The translations under genes and the position numbers were made by a program. A stretch of DNA of 5,083 nucleotides from Actinomycetota bacterium (GTDB lineage: Bacteria; Actinomycetota; Humimicrobiia; Humimicrobiales; Humimicrobiaceae): assembly GCA_023380915.1 (NCBI GenBank), contig JAMCSM010000119.1:1-5083 (forward strand). The letters run 5' to 3'. The first letter of the stretch is position 1, and each line of letters starts with the position of its first letter. Below the pieces are notes generated by a model. That model worked only from the letters and a program-made list of their open reading frames with translations, made no database searches and was not told the origin of the DNA. This document shows, one piece after another, positions 1 to 5,083 of the stretch.

Positions 1-177
1 GAAGTTTTTGAATTTGTATACGATGGAATGCAGAAGGGTGCGATCGGTATTAATCTGGGAAGAAATGTGTGGCAGAACCCTAATCCTGTTGCAGTTGCGG
101 CAGCTCTTCAGGCAATAATTCATAAAAATGCCAATGTTGAAGAGGGTTATGCAATTTTTAATTCTACAAAAAAATAA
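1..177 (+). CDS. DeoC/LsrF/FbaB-type class I aldolase, C-terminal fragment
   Basis: The reading frame is open from the first base of the window and ends at TAA 175-177, giving the last 58 residues of a protein whose start lies upstream. The segment GAIGINLGRNVWQNPNPVA (residues 13-31), followed by an alanine-rich helix and IIHKNANVEEGY, matches the C-terminal end I know from the DeoC/LacD fold group containing LsrF, archaeal-type fructose-bisphosphate aldolase (FbaB/DhnA) and ADH synthase. In these Schiff-base aldolases the GRN turn (here residues 20-22) closes the TIM barrel and helps bind the substrate phosphate. The catalytic lysine is outside the window, so activity and substrate cannot be read. 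The likely role is cytoplasmic cleavage of a phosphorylated sugar. The gene lies 60 bp before the dehydrogenase on the same strand with no terminator between them, suggesting cotranscription. The family call is fairly secure; the exact enzyme is not. Confidence 0.8.
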   Translation, partial: EVFEFVYDGMQKGAIGINLGRNVWQNPNPVAVAAALQAIIHKNANVEEGYAIFNSTKK

Positions 178-3100
178 GTTTTAAAAATAGTTGGAAAAAT
201 ATTTACAACATGTAAAGAAATTAAAAAGGAGCAAAAATTGAAAGAATTGAAAATTGGATTAATTGGTTGTGGTTTTATGGGAAAAACGCACAGTATTGCT
301 TATTCAAATATACCATTGTATTTTTTCCCATCTCAAGTAGCTCCTATAAAAGTGGTTGTAACAAATGTCACAGAACAATTGGCAAAAAAAGATGCAGAAC
401 AATATGGTTTTAATAAATGGACAACAAGATGGGAAGATGTTATAGCTGATAAAAGTATTGATATAATCGATATTGTTGCTCCCAATGATTTGCATAAACC
501 TATTGCTATCGCAGCTGCAGAAGCAGGAAAACATGTATTTTGTGAAAAACCATTGGCAAGGAATTTATCTGAAGCTCTTGAAATATATAAAGCAGTAGAA
601 AAAACAAAAATTAAGCACATGCTGGGATTTAATTATAGAAAAGATCCAGCTGTTTCATTTGCAAAGCAACTAATAGAAATGGGTAAATTAGGTGAAATAA
701 AGCATTTTCATGGATTTTATTTGAGTGATTGGGCATTGGACCCAAATATTCCTATTTCCTGGCGATTTCAATCATCAAAATCAGGTGCTGGAGAAATAGG
801 TGATCAGGGTTCTCATATCATTGATATGGCAAGATACTTATTGGGAGACTTTAAAAAAGTTATTGCACAAATTGAAACAATAGTTAATGAAAGGCCTGTT
901 CCTTCTTCAGAATTTGATACTTTTGATGACAGTGTTAGGTTATCCAGTGGAAAGAAAGCTAAAGTTGATGTGGATGATAAATGTGAAATGCTTGTTGAAT
1001 TTGAAAATGGCATAAAAGGTTCAATAGAGATAAGCAGATGTGCCTGTGGTCACCGCAATAATTTGGGATTTGAAGTAAATGGAGATAAGGGTTCTCTAAT
1101 TTTTAATTGGGAAAGAAACAATGAACTTAAATATTATTCTACCGAGGAACCCTTTTCAACCCAAGGTTTTAGAACTATACAGATTGGCCCTGACCATCCG
1201 TATGGCAAAGTATTTTGGCCTATCGCGGGAATAAATATTGGATATATTGAAACTTTTTTAATTGAATTTTATGAATTTTTTTCAGGTATTATTAATGGAG
1301 AACAAATTTCACCAGATTTTCATGACGGTTTAATGATATCAAAGATTATAGATGCAGCAATTAAATCATCTGTTAGCAGAACATGGGAAAAATGTTAGGA
1401 GGTGAAGCCATAATGATTAAAAAATAGAGTATTATTTAGTTGAGATGCCACCTAAATAATACTCAAAAGTATTATAACAAAACTATATTTTTATGGAAGG
1501 AGGTGTTTTATATAGGAAGAATTTATTTATTAATTCAATTTATTAAAGAGAGGGTAATAATGAAAAAGATATTTATTCCATTACTGGTAATTGTTTTTGT
1601 AGTTTCTTTGGCCTTTATAGGGGTTGGTTGTAAGCCAGTAGTCAGCCCAGCAACTACTGCAGCAGCTGAAACTACAGCAGCAGCTGAAACTACAGCAGCA
1701 GCTGAAACTACAGCAGCAGCTGAAACTACAGCAGCAGCTGGGGAAGAGCGATATGTTTTTGTTTGGCTTATGTGGAGTGTTGAAGTTCATCAATATGGTC
1801 TTTACGGGTTTAGGAAAGCCTGTAAAGATTTAGGGGTTAAGGGTGAAGCAGTTGGCCCCACAGATTTTAATACTGATGCATATCTTAAGGCCTTAGAGGC
1901 AACAATCGCTACAAAACCTACTGGTATTATAACTCTTCCATTTGATATAGGTGAAGGTCCTTTATTGACGAAATATCATGAGAGCGGCGGCTTGGTTGGT
2001 TCTTGGTTATTAACACCTAAAACCTGGCCCTATGATGTACGAGTTGGTCCTAACTGGACTAAACAGGCTGTGGATTTGGTAAATTGGATGATAGAATTGA
2101 GAAAAGCTCAAGGAAAGGATCTAAACTTTAAAATGGGAGTAGCATCGGTGACTGGTGATGCTGCACATGAAGAAAGGTATGCTGCTATTCTCAATGAAGT
2201 AAAGAAATATCCAGGCATACAAGTTGTGGGGCCAAAAATTGAGCAGGGTAATAGCCCAGAAGAAGCTCAGGCAAATGCAACTGCATATGTATCTGCTCAT
2301 CCGGATGTTGATGTTTATCTCTCTACACCAAGTTTACCCGGCAGTGCTTTAGTTAGAGCTATCAAAGAAGCTGGTTATAAACCGGGTGAGAAGATGCTTC
2401 TTATTGCAGACTGGACCTCTGAAGTTAAGCAGGGTATGATAGATGGATATGTACAGGGTGGAGAGGTATTTTCTTTTGGTATAGAGGCATATTATTTAAT
2501 AAATACTTTGCATTTACTCCATACTAAATCAATAACATTAACTAAAAGTGCAGATGAAAAGTATGGTTACATACCAAGTCCTATAAATATGGAATCTCGT
2601 ACTTATAGGATAACCTCTCCGGAAAATGCTAATGATTTTGTGATTCCAAAGGAACAATTGTAATTTTGCAATATTCTTAAAAAATTTTAAGTTTATTGTT
2701 CCAGAAATTAAACAGTGAAATGGTGGAGAATATAATGAGTAATAAATTCTCCACTATTTCTTTTATTGTAGCATTATATTATCCTACTCTTTAACTAGGT
2801 AAAATTTTTCCCGATAGAAATTACCATGATAATATTACTGAGAAATGACAAAAAATATATAAAACATAGAAAATTTATGAAGGGATATTGACATAAAAAA
2901 AAAGTTAAATATAATATAAAGTAATCGTTAAAGTTAACGTTTATTTCATTAAAATAATTTAAATGTTTGAATAATTCGGTAATATTTATTTAGAAAAATT
3001 AAAATATATCAATGGGAAAACTAAAAAAAATATTTTTAATGAGAGAAATCATTTTGTTGTTGTTGATCATAATTGTTTGTGCTGTTTTTGGAAGTCAATC

Positions 3101-5083
3101 TAAAACTTTTTTTATATATTCAAATATCAAAGTAATCTTTGCAGCTGTATCAGTTAATTCTATTATTGCTATCGGAGTAACAATTTTATTTATTGCAGGT
3201 GGATTTGATCTTTCGGTAGGTACACATTTAAGTTTTTTAGGTGTTTTCCTGGGCATGTTGTTAGGTAATGGAGTGCCCGTATATTTATCAGTAATAATGA
3301 CAATGATACTGGGAATTTTTGACGGGTTTCTAATTGGATTTATTGTTTCAAAATTAGGTGTAAATTCTTTTGTAGCAACATTAGGCGCAATGTTCATATT
3401 TTGGGGTTTGGCTTTGATTATAGGTTATGCAAGCAAGGTTGCGGGATATACAGGTACCTTTGGACATTTTCCGGTATCTTTTATTAATATTGCAAGCAGA
3501 ACTATTTTTAAAATTGAACTTCTTAATATTTATATGATTATAATAGTGGTAATTTTATATGTTTTACTAAATAAAAATGTTTTTTTCAGACAAAGTTTTT
3601 ATGTTGGAGGTAACGAAAATATAGCCAAATTAATGGGAATAAAAACAAAGATTATAGTCATCTTTAATTTTGTACTTGTATCATTAATGGTAGCTGTTGC
3701 AGCAATTTTGAGGGCATCCAGATATGAAGCTGCTTCTTCATGGGATGGTGGTCAAAGTATGAGCCTCATAATAATAGCTGCAGTTATTTTGGGAGGAGCA
3801 AGCTTAAAGGGTGGTTCTGGATCAATTCTTGGAACTATTCTGGGGGTTATTTTGCTGGCAATAATTAGTAATGGCTTGACATTGTTAGCGGTAGATGTTT
3901 TTTACACTGATATCGTAGTAGGAGTTATATTATTGTCATCTGTTTTGTTAGATAGATTTATAAGGAAAAGTGTAAGTACGAGTTTAGATATTAATTAAAA
4001 TTAGAAAATATATTAAATTTAATTTATAAAAAAATGATATTTATTAAAAAATTTTTTAAAATTAGAGAATCAAGTTTAATTGTAATAAATCTGCTGGTTA
4101 TTTTATCCTTAGTTTTGATTTTTAAGAATTTTAGCAGTTACAGTAATATTTTAGGGATTCTATATTCTATTGCATCAAATTCCATTGTAGCAGGTGCAAT
4201 GACTGTTCTTTTTGTTTCTGGTGGATTTGATATTTCAGCTGGTGTTATGCTGGGATTTGCAGGTGTCTTTATTGGTAGGATGATAGTTGGATTTTCCATG
4301 CCAATTCCTATAGCTATTTTGCTGGCTGTTATAATTGGCGCAGCTATAGGAACTATTATGGGATATATTATTTCATATCTAGATATTAGTCCTTTTTTTG
4401 TAACACTTTCTGCTTATTTCATTATCGGGAGTTGCTTGAGAATTGTATCAGAGAGACAAGATATAGTAGGATTTCCTGTTAATTTTGGCTTAATAGCACA
4501 ATATAAAATATTAGGCATACCAATAATGATAATTTTTGCAATTATCAATATTATATTTTTTGATGTTATGATGCGTAAGAATGTATATTTCAGACAAAAC
4601 TTTGCAGTTGGCAGTAATGAGCAGGCAGCAATAGTTTCAGGAATTAAAGTGAAAAGGTTAAAAATGTTTAATTATACATTAGTAAGTACGATGGCTGCAA
4701 TATCAGGTATAATTCTAACTTCCAGGTATATGGCAGCTTATCAAAGTTCAGGTGCAGATGCTGCTTTTCAAATTATTACAGCTGTAATTATAGGTGGTGC
4801 GAGTTTAAAAGGTGGGAAGGGATCTGTACTTGGAACGTTTCTTGGTATAGTTTTAATGGCACTTGTTTATAATTCATTTATTTTTTTCAAAATGAATATA
4901 GCATGGAACAAATTTGCAATAGGATTAATATTAATATTAGTTGTTATATTTGACGTCAATATCCAGAAAGAAAGAACTATAAAGCTAAAGACCTGAAAGA
5001 TAAAAAAAAACAATTATAAAAATTAATTTAAATATTTAAATACATATAAATAAAAAAGAAGAACTAATATAAATATATATAAT

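Overview
The window is a fragment of a carbohydrate uptake and catabolism locus from an AT-rich, most likely anaerobic bacterium. Clues are the low GC content (the permease genes look far more AT-rich than the aldolase fragment and the binding protein), strong AGGAGG-type ribosome binding sites on some genes, a TTG start, a classic -35/-10 promoter, and a lipoprotein with a Thr/Ala/Glu-repeat linker. Low-GC Firmicutes or Atribacterota-like lineages would fit, but the sequence does not settle the taxon. All genes are on the + strand.

Layout: (1) positions 1-177 hold the C-terminal end of a DeoC/LsrF/FbaB-type aldolase. (2) 238-1398 is a complete Gfo/Idh/MocA-family NAD(P)-dependent sugar dehydrogenase with a TTG start. 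From memory it resembles levoglucosan-dehydrogenase-type enzymes. (3) 1399-1559 is an unusually structured leader. It has a perfect Shine-Dalgarno sequence in front of a four-codon ORF, two mutually exclusive hairpins and a second Shine-Dalgarno sequence without a start codon. (4) 1560-2663 is a periplasmic-binding-protein-fold (Peripla_BP_4 type) lipoprotein with an 18-bp tandem repeat coding its linker. (5) 2664-3011 is a 348-bp intergenic region with a Rho-independent terminator, then a full-consensus TTGACA-16-TATAAT promoter with an inverted-repeat operator candidate at the expected start of transcription. (6) 3012-3998 and 4034-4996 are two different RbsC-family (BPD_transp_2) permeases in tandem. 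(7) 4997-5083 is very AT-rich and has no gene.

Working model: the lipoprotein captures a sugar or sugar derivative outside the membrane, the two permeases form a (probably heterodimeric) channel, and the dehydrogenase and aldolase act on the imported compound. The RbsA/MglA-type ATPase that such a transporter needs is not in the window and is expected just outside it. The catabolic genes plus binding protein appear to be one transcription unit and the permeases a second, separately regulated one.

I see no clearly new system. The gene families are familiar. The parts most worth a second look are regulatory: the possible translation-coupled leader before the binding protein, and the promoter/operator before the permeases.
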